Positions 38,354-47,966 of a stretch of 64,000 nucleotides of DNA are shown here, piece after piece. Numbering within the stretch: the first letter of the stretch is position 1; every line of letters begins with the position of its first letter. This stretch comes from Qipengyuania vulgaris (GTDB lineage: Bacteria; Pseudomonadota; Alphaproteobacteria; Sphingomonadales; Sphingomonadaceae), in the NCBI RefSeq assembly GCF_009827325.1, contig NZ_WTYC01000001.1, positions 434,001 to 498,000 on the forward strand, given 5' to 3'. The position numbers were made by a program, and so were the translations under genes. The notes below the pieces were generated by a model. The model had not been told where the DNA came from, searched no databases, and saw only the letters and a program-made list of their open reading frames with translations.

Positions 38354-39006
38354 GCGCGCCGCTGACCATTCTGCGCCGGGACCTTGGGCTGTTGATGCCG
38401 GGCGGCAGCGGAGGCGGCATCCTGCCTCTCTTGTTCTTTTTGGCCGTCGCGATGCTCTATCCCTTCGCGGTCGGACCCGACGCGCAACTGCTGGCGCGGA
38501 CCGGCGGCGGAGTAATCTGGGTCGCGGCGCTGCTCGCGGCGATTCTCCCCCTTGACAGGCTGGTGAGGGACGATCTGGAAGCGGGCGTCTTCGACCAGCT
38601 GGCCCTGCGCGGAATTTCGGAAGAACTGTCGATGGCAACGCGCCTCGTCGCTCATTGGTTGGCTTTCGCGCCGCTGCTGCTTTTGGCTACGTTTCCGGCG
38701 GCTGCGCTGATGGGACTGCAAGGCGAAACGACGCGCACATTGCTGCTGGGTTTGCTGGCAGGTACGCCCGGCCTCGCTGCAGTGGGTCTCACCGTTGCAG
38801 CTCTCTCCGCCACATTGCGCGGAGGGGCGGCGCTCGCTGGCATCATGGTAATTCCCCTGTCGGTGCCGATACTGATCTTCGGCGCAGGTGCACTTGCGCG
38901 GCCCGATCCGTCTGCCCTCTTGCTCACCGCAGCAATAAGCCTCGGTTTATGCGCCGTCGCCCCCTTCGCGGCTGGAGCGGCCCTTCGGGCGGCGCGCGAA
39001 GTTTAG
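38350..39006 (+). CDS. ccmB: heme exporter membrane protein CcmB
   Basis: A 218-residue membrane protein with about six hydrophobic segments, of the CcmB family. Seen are the N-terminal LTILRRDLGLLM, DRLVRDDLEAGVFDQLALRGI and PLSVPILIFGAGA. It begins with GTG overlapping the ccmA stop. No ccmC, ccmD or ccmE follows; the next gene is a DnaJ-domain protein after about 100 bases. Confidence 0.92.
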   Translation: MSAPLTILRRDLGLLMPGGSGGGILPLLFFLAVAMLYPFAVGPDAQLLARTGGGVIWVAALLAAILPLDRLVRDDLEAGVFDQLALRGISEELSMATRLVAHWLAFAPLLLLATFPAAALMGLQGETTRTLLLGLLAGTPGLAAVGLTVAALSATLRGGAALAGIMVIPLSVPILIFGAGALARPDPSALLLTAAISLGLCAVAPFAAGAALRAAREV

Positions 39007-39105
39007 GTTTTCAAACTACTTCGGGATGCAAAATCGAACGGATGACAACCAGCTACAAAATTCTTAAGCAAACGCAGATGGCATCTCACAGGGGGGGATT
39101 GGGCG

Positions 39106-39675
39106 TTGGAAAATGATGAGGAATTCGTAGACATCTACGCGCTGCTCCAGGTCGACCCGTCCTGCGAGCGATCAATAATTGACAAGGCGTACAGGCATTT
39201 TGCCCAGCTCTATCACCCTGATCACACCGAAACAGCCGACGTGGATCGCTTCCAGGAGCTGACTCAAGCCTACCGGATTCTCAAGGATCCGGCCAAGCGG
39301 TCAGAATATGACAAACGGTATATTTTGGAGCGGGGTGAAAAGCCTGCTGGGACGCCGCGAGAAGACATTATCATCGACGGTGCAACTGCTGTGCAGGACG
39401 CCGAAATGCACGAGCAAATCCTTTTGGCGCTCTACCGGCAGCGCCGCGAGAATGCCCGCGAACCGGGTGTGATGCCATATTACGTCCAGCGCGGACTCGA
39501 CTGTTCGGACGAAAGCTTCGAGTTTCACACCTGGTATCTGAAATCGAAGGGCTACATCGAGATTACCCAGCAGAGCGAGCTGGCGATTACCATCGAAGGG
39601 GTCGATCACGTCATCTCCAACAGCCGCGCGGCTAAGGAGAAGCTCCTGCTCGAACAGGCGGCGCGAGAGATCTAG
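39106..39675 (+). CDS. DnaJ-domain protein with unusual C-terminal part
   Basis: A 189-residue protein. Residues about 7-70 form a J domain with the HPD motif (LYHPDHTE) and the KRSEYDKRY end. No Gly/Phe-rich, zinc or client-binding domain follows. Instead, about 110 residues with VMPYYVQRGLDCSDESFEFHTWYLKSKGYIEI resemble a winged-helix-like fold (weak inference). It may bring DnaK to a specific partner. It begins with TTG at 39106 behind a GGGGGGG stretch; no in-frame ATG precedes the J domain. Its stop is 8 bases from the convergent map stop. Confidence 0.82.
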   Translation: MENDEEFVDIYALLQVDPSCERSIIDKAYRHFAQLYHPDHTETADVDRFQELTQAYRILKDPAKRSEYDKRYILERGEKPAGTPREDIIIDGATAVQDAEMHEQILLALYRQRRENAREPGVMPYYVQRGLDCSDESFEFHTWYLKSKGYIEITQQSELAITIEGVDHVISNSRAAKEKLLLEQAAREI

Positions 39676-39683
39676 CGCACGCC

Positions 39684-40511
39684 TCAATAGGGAGGCTGAT
39701 GCAGGCCCTTCGGACTTTTCGTAAAGATTTCGACCCCGTCCTCGGTTATGCCGATGGAGTGTTCGAACTGTGCGGATAGCGACTTGTCGCGCGTGACCGC
39801 GGTCCACCCGTCATTGAGCATCTTGGCGTGCGGACGGCCGAGATTGATCATCGGTTCGATGGTGAAGAACATGCCCGGCTTCAGGAGCGGTCCCGTGCCT
39901 TTCCTGCCGGTATGGATCACTTCGGGCGCATCATGGAACAAACGGCCCAGGCCATGTCCGCAAAATTCCTGCACGACGCCGTAACGATGCTGGCGCGCAT
40001 GCGCCTCGATCACCGCGCCGATATCGCCCAGCCGTGCTCCGGGCTGGCTGGCGGCCTCGATTCCCAGCATGAGGCATTCGTAGGTCACATCCACCAGCTT
40101 GCGCGCCTTCAGTGACGGTTCGCCAGCAAAGTACATGCGGCTCGTATCGCCATGCCATCCATCGAGCAGCGGGGTGACATCGATATTGACGATGTCGCCG
40201 TCCTTCAAAGCCTTGTCGCTTGGAATTCCGTGACAGATCACGTGGTTGATCGAGGTACAGCAGCTATGCGAATAACCGCGATAGCCCATGGTTGCCGGAA
40301 CTGCGCCGCCATCGAGCGTCATCTGGCGAACCTTGTCGTCGATCTCGCCGGTGGTAACTCCCGGCTTCACGAAATCCGTCAGTTCGTCGAGGATTTCGGC
40401 TGCAAGGCGTCCGGCTTTGCGCATGCCGTCGTACCCTTCGGGTCCGTGGAGTTTGATGGTCCCGTCACGATAGACGGTCTGCTCGCTGTCGATCACCTGA
40501 TATTCGGTCAT
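39684..40511 (-). CDS. map: methionine aminopeptidase, type I
   Basis: A 275-residue metal-dependent enzyme that removes the N-terminal methionine from new proteins. Metal ligands are visible in NIDVTPLLDGWHGDTSRMY (two Asp), CGHGLGR (His), FTIEPMI (Glu) and the final EHSIGITEDG (Glu). The N-terminus carries a short extra segment before the catalytic domain but no zinc-finger region. Confidence 0.96.
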   Translation of the reverse strand: MTEYQVIDSEQTVYRDGTIKLHGPEGYDGMRKAGRLAAEILDELTDFVKPGVTTGEIDDKVRQMTLDGGAVPATMGYRGYSHSCCTSINHVICHGIPSDKALKDGDIVNIDVTPLLDGWHGDTSRMYFAGEPSLKARKLVDVTYECLMLGIEAASQPGARLGDIGAVIEAHARQHRYGVVQEFCGHGLGRLFHDAPEVIHTGRKGTGPLLKPGMFFTIEPMINLGRPHAKMLNDGWTAVTRDKSLSAQFEHSIGITEDGVEIFTKSPKGLHQPPY

Positions 40512-40552
40512 GCGCGATCATGTAGCGACTACCCGCGCAAATTGCGAGAGCG

Positions 40553-41383
40553 TCAGCGCCGGACGCTGAAAGCCTCCGCATATTCGGGTTTGACGGCATC
40601 GAGCACCGAGGCGGTTACGGGAAAATCAAGTTCATACGCGCCTTCGGCATAGGACCCGGCCACATAGGGCCCGTAGTAGATCCCGATGCGATCGAAGGTC
40701 TGGCCGTTGGAAGATCCGACGAATACGCTCGCCTCGTCAATGCCCGGACAGTCGTTGAAATAGCCTTCGCCGTCCCGATCCACCTCGGTGCCACGCCGTT
40801 CCGCGCGTGCTTCGTTAAGCGTATCGCAAAGTTTTGCGCCGAGCGCAGTTTCCAGTTCCACAGCGGAATTGAATAGGTCGATTCCTTCCAGCGCCAGCTG
40901 GCCGTTCCGGCTCCAGACAAAGGAAGTCCTGCCGTAGTTTCCGTGCGCCCCGCCTGTATAGACATACAGATCGGCCGACAGACTCAGCCAGTCAGGCAAA
41001 TCCGACACGACCTTCCACTCCTTCTCGAACCCCCGGTTCCTGCAACTCACGCAGTCTTCAGGCGAAGAATCCAGCGATTCCTGCCACTCGGCCTTTTGCG
41101 CCGCCAGTTCGCGGTCGCGTTCTTCCTCGAAACGGCGCACCAATTGCGGAACGGCGCTTACTTCGGCAGGCCAGCTATAGGAAAATTCCCGCTTCGCTTC
41201 GCCCTTGCTCGAATTAGCTTCGAAGTTTGTTCCACTGGGCTCGTCTGGAGCGGTTGCCGAAGCGCTCGCAGTTACGCCAGCTCTGGATTCTGCGACGGCT
41301 CCGGGCGGAACGATCGCATCTTCGGATTGCGAACAGGCTGCGCTCGACAGAAGGAGGGAAATCAGGAACAGGGACTTTCGCAT
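40553..41383 (-). CDS. lipoprotein with DUF3298/DUF4163-like domain
   Basis: A 276-residue protein with a signal peptide followed by SSAAC (lipobox-like, Cys 17) and a Ser/Thr/Ala-rich spacer to about residue 60. The domain has KREFSYSWPAEV, LYVYTGGAHGNYG and IDLFNSAVELETAL, the pattern of DUF4163 followed by DUF3298, as in RsiV-type anti-sigma extracellular domains and related envelope proteins. No sigma factor gene is adjacent. Function unknown. It is divergent from the leucyl aminopeptidase gene with 43 bases between. Confidence 0.8.
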   Translation of the reverse strand: MRKSLFLISLLLSSAACSQSEDAIVPPGAVAESRAGVTASASATAPDEPSGTNFEANSSKGEAKREFSYSWPAEVSAVPQLVRRFEEERDRELAAQKAEWQESLDSSPEDCVSCRNRGFEKEWKVVSDLPDWLSLSADLYVYTGGAHGNYGRTSFVWSRNGQLALEGIDLFNSAVELETALGAKLCDTLNEARAERRGTEVDRDGEGYFNDCPGIDEASVFVGSSNGQTFDRIGIYYGPYVAGSYAEGAYELDFPVTASVLDAVKPEYAEAFSVRR

Positions 41384-41426
41384 CGAATTACCTTGGCACG
41401 AAACAGATTAACCCGAGGGGAATATC

Positions 41427-42815
41427 ATGGCCGACAAAGCCGAACTAATCCAGCCAGACCGTGGACAGGAAGCTATCCCCATCCATCTGGTGAACAAGGA
41501 CGGTTTCCCCGATTGGGTCAAGACATTGTCTGGCGGGCAGCGCGCTGCCCTGAATGCCCAGAAGTTCGACGGCAGCGGGTATCAGGTGGGCATCGTCCCC
41601 GATGGCGATAGCTGGTTCGCCGTCAGTGGGGTCGCCAACCCCGAAGATCTGTCGAGCTGGTGCATGGCTAAGCTCGCCGAAGCATTGCCTGAAGGCGCCT
41701 ATCGCCGTGCAAAGGGCGAGCCAGGACCCGCTCTGCATGGATGGCAGACCGCGCAGTACCAGTTCAGCCGGTACAAGAAGCCCGAAAAGCCGGTCGGCGC
41801 GCGAGTGCTGCTGACCAAGGACGTGAAGAGCATCGACGCCGCGATTGCCGAGGCAAAGGCGACCTGCCTCGTTCGTGATCTGGTCAATACACCGGCCGAA
41901 GACATGGGGCCCGCCGCGCTCGAAGAACAGTGCGAGAAGCTGGCCAGGACGCATGGCGGTCAGCTGTCAGTGACGCGCGGCGACCAGCTCGAGCAGGATT
42001 ATCCGATGATCCATGCAGTCGGTCGCGCGGCGACGCGCCATCACGCCCCCCGCCTGATGCATCTGACCTGGGGCAAGGAAACGGATCCCGTCCTTTCCAT
42101 CGTGGGGAAAGGCGTATGCTTCGACAGCGGCGGGTTGGATGTGAAAAGTTCTTCCGGCATGCTTCTCATGAAGAAGGATATGGGCGGCGCCGCGCATGCC
42201 ATTGCGCTGGCCGGTCTCGTAATGAGTGCGAAACTGCCTGTCCGGCTGCATTTGCTTGTGCCCGCCGTGGAAAACGCCATTTCCGGCAACAGCTTCCGAC
42301 CAGGCGACGTGCTCAAATCACGCAAGGGCCTAACCGTGGAGATCGGCAACACCGACGCCGAAGGCAGATTGATCCTGGGCGATGCACTCACCCGCGCGAG
42401 CGAGGAAAAGCCCGAGCTTATCATCGATTTCGCAACCCTGACCGGTGCGGCGCGCGTGGCACTGGGGCCCGAGTTTCCCGCGCTCATGACTCGGCGGGAC
42501 GAGACCGCCGCTGCACTGATCGAAGCGGGCAAGGCGAACGATGACGAACCTTGGCGTTTACCCCTGCCCGATGTGTATGCCGAATGGCTCAATTCGGATA
42601 TCGCCGACACCAACAACGCTCACCCCAATGCCTTTGCCGGGGCCAGCGTTGCAGGGCTGTTTCTCGACAAATTCGTGGGCGACGGCATTGACTGGGCGCA
42701 TTTCGATACCTTCGCATGGCGGCCTGCCAGCAAGCCCGGTCGCCCCAAGGGCGGTGATGCGTACGGTCTGCGCGCAGCCTGGCACATGCTGCAGAAGCGT
42801 TTCAAACCGGCATAG
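41427..42815 (+). CDS. leucyl aminopeptidase family protein (M17)
   Basis: A 462-residue cytosolic metallo-aminopeptidase. Metal and catalytic residues are seen in GKGVCFDSGGLDVKSSSGM (Lys, Asp), MKKDMGGAAH and NTDAEGRLILGDAL (Asp, Glu, Arg), as in peptidase family M17. The N-terminal non-catalytic domain is present but divergent. It starts with ATG behind GAGGGG. It is likely to act in peptide turnover together with methionine aminopeptidase, though the two are on opposite strands. Confidence 0.94.
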   Translation: MADKAELIQPDRGQEAIPIHLVNKDGFPDWVKTLSGGQRAALNAQKFDGSGYQVGIVPDGDSWFAVSGVANPEDLSSWCMAKLAEALPEGAYRRAKGEPGPALHGWQTAQYQFSRYKKPEKPVGARVLLTKDVKSIDAAIAEAKATCLVRDLVNTPAEDMGPAALEEQCEKLARTHGGQLSVTRGDQLEQDYPMIHAVGRAATRHHAPRLMHLTWGKETDPVLSIVGKGVCFDSGGLDVKSSSGMLLMKKDMGGAAHAIALAGLVMSAKLPVRLHLLVPAVENAISGNSFRPGDVLKSRKGLTVEIGNTDAEGRLILGDALTRASEEKPELIIDFATLTGAARVALGPEFPALMTRRDETAAALIEAGKANDDEPWRLPLPDVYAEWLNSDIADTNNAHPNAFAGASVAGLFLDKFVGDGIDWAHFDTFAWRPASKPGRPKGGDAYGLRAAWHMLQKRFKPA

Positions 42816-42892
42816 GCGGTGCGCGGGCCTTGCCGCAGCGCCGTGCTGCGGTTAAGCGCCCGCAACCGTAATCATTGAAGTTCCCCACGACC

Positions 42893-43246
42893 GTGAGCGC
42901 CAAGGCCAGCTACTCTTTGCCCGAAGGAATTGTCGGACTGAAAGGTCCGATCCAGAAACCTGCGCCCGGCACGCTCCCCTTGCGCGGCGATTTGGCACAT
43001 GTCGCTCTCGCCCACCGCTTCCTTGCCGCACACTACGTGATTCCGCTCTTGCGCGTGGTCGGCGATCAGGACGTCACCCTCAAGCTCAATTCGCGCGATG
43101 ACGCGGAAAATGGTGCGGAGATCCCGGCGGGTTCCGAAGTGGAAGTGCTGGATCGCGAAGGTGACTGGCTGTGGATCACCTGCGGCCCGGAAGGACCCAG
43201 CGGATACGTCCGGACTTCAGCACTGAAACCCGACAGTGACGCATAA
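42893..43246 (+). CDS. SH3-like domain protein
   Basis: About 117 residues. The C-terminal half resembles a bacterial SH3 domain (VTLKLNSRDD, AEIPAGSEVEVLDREGDWLWITCGPEGPSGYVRTSAL). The N-terminal half (GDLAHVALAHRFLAAHYVIP) is of unknown type. There is no signal peptide. The GTG at 42893 is chosen; a TTG at 42875 is an alternative, and neither has a clear ribosome-binding site. It overlaps argC by 11 bases, implying translational coupling. The role is not known. Confidence 0.7.
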   Translation: MSAKASYSLPEGIVGLKGPIQKPAPGTLPLRGDLAHVALAHRFLAAHYVIPLLRVVGDQDVTLKLNSRDDAENGAEIPAGSEVEVLDREGDWLWITCGPEGPSGYVRTSALKPDSDA

Positions 43247-44177
43247 GGTCTTTATCGACGGGGCTGCCGGTACGACGGGCCTTGAGATTGCCGAGCGGCT
43301 TGCAGGTCGCAGCGAGTTCTCGCTTCTCACGCTGGATGACGCGCAGCGCAAGGACGCAGATGCACGCCGCGAAGCGCTGAACGAAGCCGATGTCGCCATT
43401 CTCTGCCTTCCGGACGACGCTGCACGCGAAGCAGTCGAGATGATCGATCCTGCAGGCGGCACCCGCGTTATCGACGCGTCTAGCGCGCACCGCACGGCCG
43501 AAGGCTGGTGCTATGGCTTTCCCGAACTGGTCGGCAGAGAACGAGTTGCCGATGCCCGCCGGGTAAGCAATCCCGGTTGCTATCCGACCGGTTTTCTCGC
43601 ACTCGTCGCACCCTTGGTGCTTGAGGGCCTCATCCCGAAGGACTGGCCCTACACCGTCAATGCCGTGAGTGGTTATTCGGGCGGCGGCAAGGCGCTGATC
43701 GAGCGGTACGAAATATCCAATCCGACGCCTGCCTTCCGGGCTTACGGCTATGATTTGGCGCACAAGCACCTGCCTGAAATGAAGGCGCATGCTGGGCTGG
43801 ACCATCCCGTCCTGTTCGCGCCCGCCGTTATCCCGGCTTATCGCGGTATGATCGTAGAGGTGCCGCTGCATCTCGGCGCGATGGAAGGCAATCCCCATGC
43901 CGATGCCCTGCGCGATGCCTTGTCGAGGTTCTACGAAGGTTCGCAGATCGTCTCGGTCGAGGGGAGCCATGCACCGAGCGAGCTTGTGCTCGAGCAGGAG
44001 GAAGCGCCAACCGACGCGATGCAGTTGTTCGTATTCGGGAACGAAGGGGGCTGGAATGCACGCCTCGTCGCCAAGCTCGACAATCTCGGCAAGGGTGCCA
44101 GCGGAGCAGCGGTACAGAACCTCAACCTGCTTTGCGGCCTGCCGGAAACCACCGGCCTTCATCTCCCCATTGCCTAA
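43236..44177 (+). CDS. argC: N-acetyl-gamma-glutamyl-phosphate reductase (short type)
   Basis: A 313-residue enzyme of the third step of arginine synthesis. It reduces N-acetylglutamyl phosphate to the semialdehyde with NADPH. N-terminal FIDGAAGTTGLEIAERL is the nucleotide-binding loop. The catalytic cysteine is in VSNPGCYPTGFL, and the His region is in AHKHLPEM. Its length fits the shorter argC class. It begins with GTG inside the end of the SH3-like gene. No other arg genes are adjacent. Confidence 0.94.
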   Translation: MTHKVFIDGAAGTTGLEIAERLAGRSEFSLLTLDDAQRKDADARREALNEADVAILCLPDDAAREAVEMIDPAGGTRVIDASSAHRTAEGWCYGFPELVGRERVADARRVSNPGCYPTGFLALVAPLVLEGLIPKDWPYTVNAVSGYSGGGKALIERYEISNPTPAFRAYGYDLAHKHLPEMKAHAGLDHPVLFAPAVIPAYRGMIVEVPLHLGAMEGNPHADALRDALSRFYEGSQIVSVEGSHAPSELVLEQEEAPTDAMQLFVFGNEGGWNARLVAKLDNLGKGASGAAVQNLNLLCGLPETTGLHLPIA

Positions 44178-44179
44178 TA

Positions 44180-44204
44180 AATAGGCAGTAGCCGTCTACC
44201 TATT
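44180..44204. promoter_or_regulatory. inverted repeat upstream of glnB
   Basis: Arms AATAG and CTATT with an inner GTAG/CTAC stem, directly after the argC stop. It is about 58 bases upstream of the sigma-54-like promoter, a position where activators such as NtrC bind. It does not match the NtrC consensus well and lacks a following T tract, so its role is open (operator or weak terminator). Confidence 0.35.
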
Positions 44205-44258
44205 GGGCACCCTGCCCGGCCGTCCAGATATCCAAGCCTGCAATCGCGCCATTCCTGA

Positions 44259-44690
<432 letters not shown>

Positions 44691-44748
44691 TTTTCCTGCC
44701 CGTGCAACAGCCGGGCGCAATACGAACACTCTCACGGAGACAATAGAC

Positions 44749-46158
44749 ATGGCAAGTGCAAGCGACGTCCTCAAACGTATCAAGGACGAGGAGATCGAGT
44801 GGGTCGACCTGCGGTTCACCGATCCCAAAGGCAAGTGGCAGCACCTGACCATGGTGGCCAAGACGCTCGACGAAGACCAACTCGAAGACGGATTGATGTT
44901 CGATGGCTCATCGATCGCCGGTTGGAAAGTCATCAACGAAAGCGACATGATCCTGAAGCCGGATCTCGAACGCGTTTACGTGGATCCGTTTAGCGCAGAG
45001 CCGATGATGATCATGTTCTGCGACATTGTAGAGCCCTCGACCGGTGAATGGTACGCGCGCGACCCGCGCACCACCGCCAAGCGCGCCGAAGCCTATCTCA
45101 AGTCGACAGGCATCGGGGACACCATCTACGTCGGCCCTGAAGCAGAATTCTTCATGTTCGACGATGTCCGCTTCGAGGACGGATACGCGGGCTCAGGCTT
45201 TGCGCTCGACGACATCGAACTGCCAACCAACAGCGGCAGGGAATACGAGAGTGGCAACCTCGCGCACCGTCCGCGCGCCAAGGGCGGATATTTTCCCGTC
45301 GCCCCGGTGGATAGCGCTGTCGACATCCGCGGTGAGATGGTCTCGACCATGATCGAGATGGGTCTTCCCTGCGACAAGCACCACCACGAGGTGGCAGCCG
45401 CGCAGCACGAGCTGGGCCTCACCTTCGGCACGCTGGTCGAAACCGCCGACAACATGCAGATCTACAAGTATGTCGTGCATCAGGTCGCCCATATCTACGG
45501 CAAGACCGCGACCTTCATGCCCAAGCCGATCAAGGACGATAACGGTTCGGGCATGCATACCCATATGTCGATCTGGGACGGCGGCAAGCCGACCTTCTCT
45601 GGCAACCAGTACGGCGGTCTCAGCGAAAATTGCCTTTACTACATCGGCGGCGTGATCAAGCACGCCAAGGCGCTGAATGCGTTCACCAACCCGACCACCA
45701 ACAGCTACAAGCGGCTGGTCCCGGGCTTCGAGGCGCCGGTTCTGCTTGCCTATTCGGCGCGCAATCGTTCGGCATCCTGCCGCATTCCCTATGGTGCGGG
45801 CGACAAGGCGAAGCGCGTGGAATTCCGCTTCCCCGATGCGATGGCGAACCCCTATCTCGCCTATGCCGCATTGCTCATGGCAGGCCTCGACGGGATTCAG
45901 AACAAGATCCACCCGGGCGAAGCGATGGACAAGAATCTCTACGATCTGCCGCCGGCCGAGCTCGCCGACGTGCCGACCGTATGCGGCAGCCTGCGTGAAG
46001 CGCTCGAGGCGCTGGAAGCCGATCACGAGTTCCTGCTGAAGGGCGAAGTCTTCACCAAGGACCAGATCGACGCCTATTGCGAGCTGAAATGGGACGAAGT
46101 CCTGCGGGTCGAAACCACGCCATGTCCGGCAGAATTCGACATGTACTACAGCGCCTAA
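44749..46158 (+). CDS. glnA: glutamine synthetase type I
   Basis: A 469-residue enzyme that makes glutamine from glutamate, ammonia and ATP, forming dodecamers. Seen are [19 protein letters not shown], the active-site [11 protein letters not shown], and [11 protein letters not shown]. The adenylylation-site region NLYDLPPAE has the tyrosine (about residue 398), so it is the GlnE-controlled form. It starts with ATG behind CACGGAGA and is followed by a strong terminator. Confidence 0.98.
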   Translation: MASASDVLKRIKDEEIEWVDLRFTDPKGKWQHLTMVAKTLDEDQLEDGLMFDGSSIAGWKVINESDMILKPDLERVYVDPFSAEPMMIMFCDIVEPSTGEWYARDPRTTAKRAEAYLKSTGIGDTIYVGPEAEFFMFDDVRFEDGYAGSGFALDDIELPTNSGREYESGNLAHRPRAKGGYFPVAPVDSAVDIRGEMVSTMIEMGLPCDKHHHEVAAAQHELGLTFGTLVETADNMQIYKYVVHQVAHIYGKTATFMPKPIKDDNGSGMHTHMSIWDGGKPTFSGNQYGGLSENCLYYIGGVIKHAKALNAFTNPTTNSYKRLVPGFEAPVLLAYSARNRSASCRIPYGAGDKAKRVEFRFPDAMANPYLAYAALLMAGLDGIQNKIHPGEAMDKNLYDLPPAELADVPTVCGSLREALEALEADHEFLLKGEVFTKDQIDAYCELKWDEVLRVETTPCPAEFDMYYSA

Positions 46159-46179
46159 GGTTTCACGCACCTACGAATT

Positions 46180-46216
46180 GGGGGCGTCCGGCGAAAGTCG
46201 GACGTCCCTTTTATTT
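46180..46216 (+). terminator. rho-independent terminator after glnA
   Basis: Hairpin at 46180-46208 with arms containing CGTCCG and CGGACG, closed by a GAAA tetraloop and extended by GGG/CCC, then a TTTTATTT tract. It is 22 bases after the glnA stop. Confidence 0.85.
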
Positions 46217-46307
46217 GGGAGATGCGGACGAGTGGCGGCCCTATACCCTTTCTTAGTGTGTGACCGATACGCTGCCGCACCGTGGGCTTTTTGCGAGGCG
46301 AGGCAAG

Positions 46308-47264
46308 ATGGATTTCTGGCGCAAAGAGATGACGGCCGAAGCCGAAGACAATCGCGCGGATGTGATCATTCAGAAAAAGCGGCGCAAACAGGATCCGCAG
46401 GCAAAAGGGCTGAGCGCTGTAGCCATAGACCGGCGCGGTCCGCGTTCCGTCCATCAACGCAATGAGGATAGACACGTTCTCGAAGGCACCACGGCGATTG
46501 CCCAAATCGGTGGCGCACAGCATGAGGTAACAGTGCTGAACCTGTCCTCGAACGGGGTGATGGTAGGGTTCGACGGCAAGGTGGAAATCGGTCAGGAAAT
46601 CCGATTGATCCTCGCAGATTGTGCTCCGGTCACCACGGCCGTTCGCTGGATCAGGCGCGAGCGGATCGGGCTGGAGTTCCTGGCGGAAACAGTGCTCATC
46701 GCGGAAGCCGGCGTCCAGGAATTCATCCTCAAGACCATAGCGCGCGAGAATTCGATCTCGGGCAACCGCTCGGCGATGGTCGGAGCCGAGAAGCGCAATG
46801 CGGCAGAACGCCATCGCATGGTATGGGTGGCCAAACTCCAATCGGCCGGACGCGAAACGACAGCGCGATTACGCAACATCTCCCGCACAGGAGCGATGAT
46901 CGAACTTTCCGAGAGGGTCGATATGCCCGAAGGGTCTATTGCTTCACTCGTCCTGGCAAAGGTCGGGGCGATCAGCGCAAAGGTGCGATGGGGTTTCGGC
47001 CACCAATTCGGACTGGAATTCCTCGGAGAATTCGATGTGACCAGGCTTGGCCACGAGAACTGCGCGGAACTCGCGCCATATGAAGATCGATCCAGCTTGA
47101 TAGCCAACAACGGTCCCGAAAGCTTCGAATCCGAGATCGGCGGCGATCTGCAAATACGTCTGGGAAACGTCGAAAATCCTCATCAGCCACCGATGATGGA
47201 GTACGGTCGTCTTACGCTCGATGAAGTCTATTCGACACTATATCCCAAAGGTCGGCCGGCATAA
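46308..47264 (+). CDS. protein with two PilZ domains
   Basis: A 318-residue protein with two PilZ domains in tandem. The first has RNEDR (51-55, RxxxR) and NLSSNG (78-83, N-x-S-x-x-G), the full cyclic-di-GMP binding pattern. The second has NISRTG (190-195), but its Arg motif is imperfect. Each domain ends with an RIGLEFL- or QFGLEFL-type strand. It is likely a cytosolic c-di-GMP receptor acting on motility or surface polysaccharide; the partner is unknown. The ATG at 46308 follows GAGGCGAGG; a GTG at 46260 in the same frame is a possible alternative. Confidence 0.88.
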   Translation: MDFWRKEMTAEAEDNRADVIIQKKRRKQDPQAKGLSAVAIDRRGPRSVHQRNEDRHVLEGTTAIAQIGGAQHEVTVLNLSSNGVMVGFDGKVEIGQEIRLILADCAPVTTAVRWIRRERIGLEFLAETVLIAEAGVQEFILKTIARENSISGNRSAMVGAEKRNAAERHRMVWVAKLQSAGRETTARLRNISRTGAMIELSERVDMPEGSIASLVLAKVGAISAKVRWGFGHQFGLEFLGEFDVTRLGHENCAELAPYEDRSSLIANNGPESFESEIGGDLQIRLGNVENPHQPPMMEYGRLTLDEVYSTLYPKGRPA

Positions 47265-47312
47265 CCCCCGACAGCTGAGCTCACTCACTGAGACCTGCAA
47301 ATTTCTGCCAAT

Positions 47313-47966
47313 TCAATTACGGCCGCGCAGAAGCATGCCGCGTCTGCCCACCTGCCAGAACGCCCCGATCAGTATCGTGCAGGCAAACATGGTAAGCCAA
47401 TCGAGCGGCAGGGGAGAACGAACGAGTTCGGCGTGAGCAAGCACAGCCCAGCACCCACCAATATAGAACATCAGATAGAATGCCGTGACGATAGCATCGC
47501 GCGAGAGCGAGGCTTGCAGTTCGTCCGTATGGCGTTTCATGGCAATAGTCGCGAGCGTGCCTGCAAGTACCAGCCCGATCGCGATAACGGCCCCAGAGGC
47601 CGGCTGGATAGGTAATTCAGGGCCCGTCAGAGCGAGTACCACGAGCGCGGCCCCCAGTGCCGCGCACCCGACACCGCTGAGTGTGAGCTGCTTTTTCTGT
47701 TCGCGAAGCTCATCGGCATCTTCCACGTTCAGGATGCGCGCACCGGCATTCGGTATGAGGACGCCAAAAAGCACCGAAGCGCTGATGAAGACATAGAGCA
47801 ATCCGACGAGGCCCGCGATCTCCTGCGAAACCGAAAGCCCTGCTACGCCGTCGAAATCCGTCAGTCGCAAAAAGGCCGTGGCCCCCAGGAAGCCGCCCAG
47901 TCCTCCCACAGTGACGGGCAATATCAGTTTGCGAACCGTACTCTTGCTGGCAGGTGCGTTGCTCAT
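47313..47966 (-). CDS. six-span membrane protein paired with XRE regulator
   Basis: A 217-residue protein with about six hydrophobic segments. No known domain is recognised. It begins at 47966 (MSNAPASK), overlapping the stop of the small XRE regulator gene by four bases (ATGA), so the two are translated together. Pairs of a short HTH protein and a polytopic membrane protein are common in bacteria (for example YozG/YoaS in Bacillus), but the function is mostly unknown. Confidence 0.75.
   Translation of the reverse strand: MSNAPASKSTVRKLILPVTVGGLGGFLGATAFLRLTDFDGVAGLSVSQEIAGLVGLLYVFISASVLFGVLIPNAGARILNVEDADELREQKKQLTLSGVGCAALGAALVVLALTGPELPIQPASGAVIAIGLVLAGTLATIAMKRHTDELQASLSRDAIVTAFYLMFYIGGCWAVLAHAELVRSPLPLDWLTMFACTILIGAFWQVGRRGMLLRGRN

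Noticed and set aside
39681..39696. Short inverted repeat GCCTC/GAGGC between the dnaJ-like gene and map as a terminator
   Set aside because: The stem is only five bases, overlaps the map stop and has no T tract.
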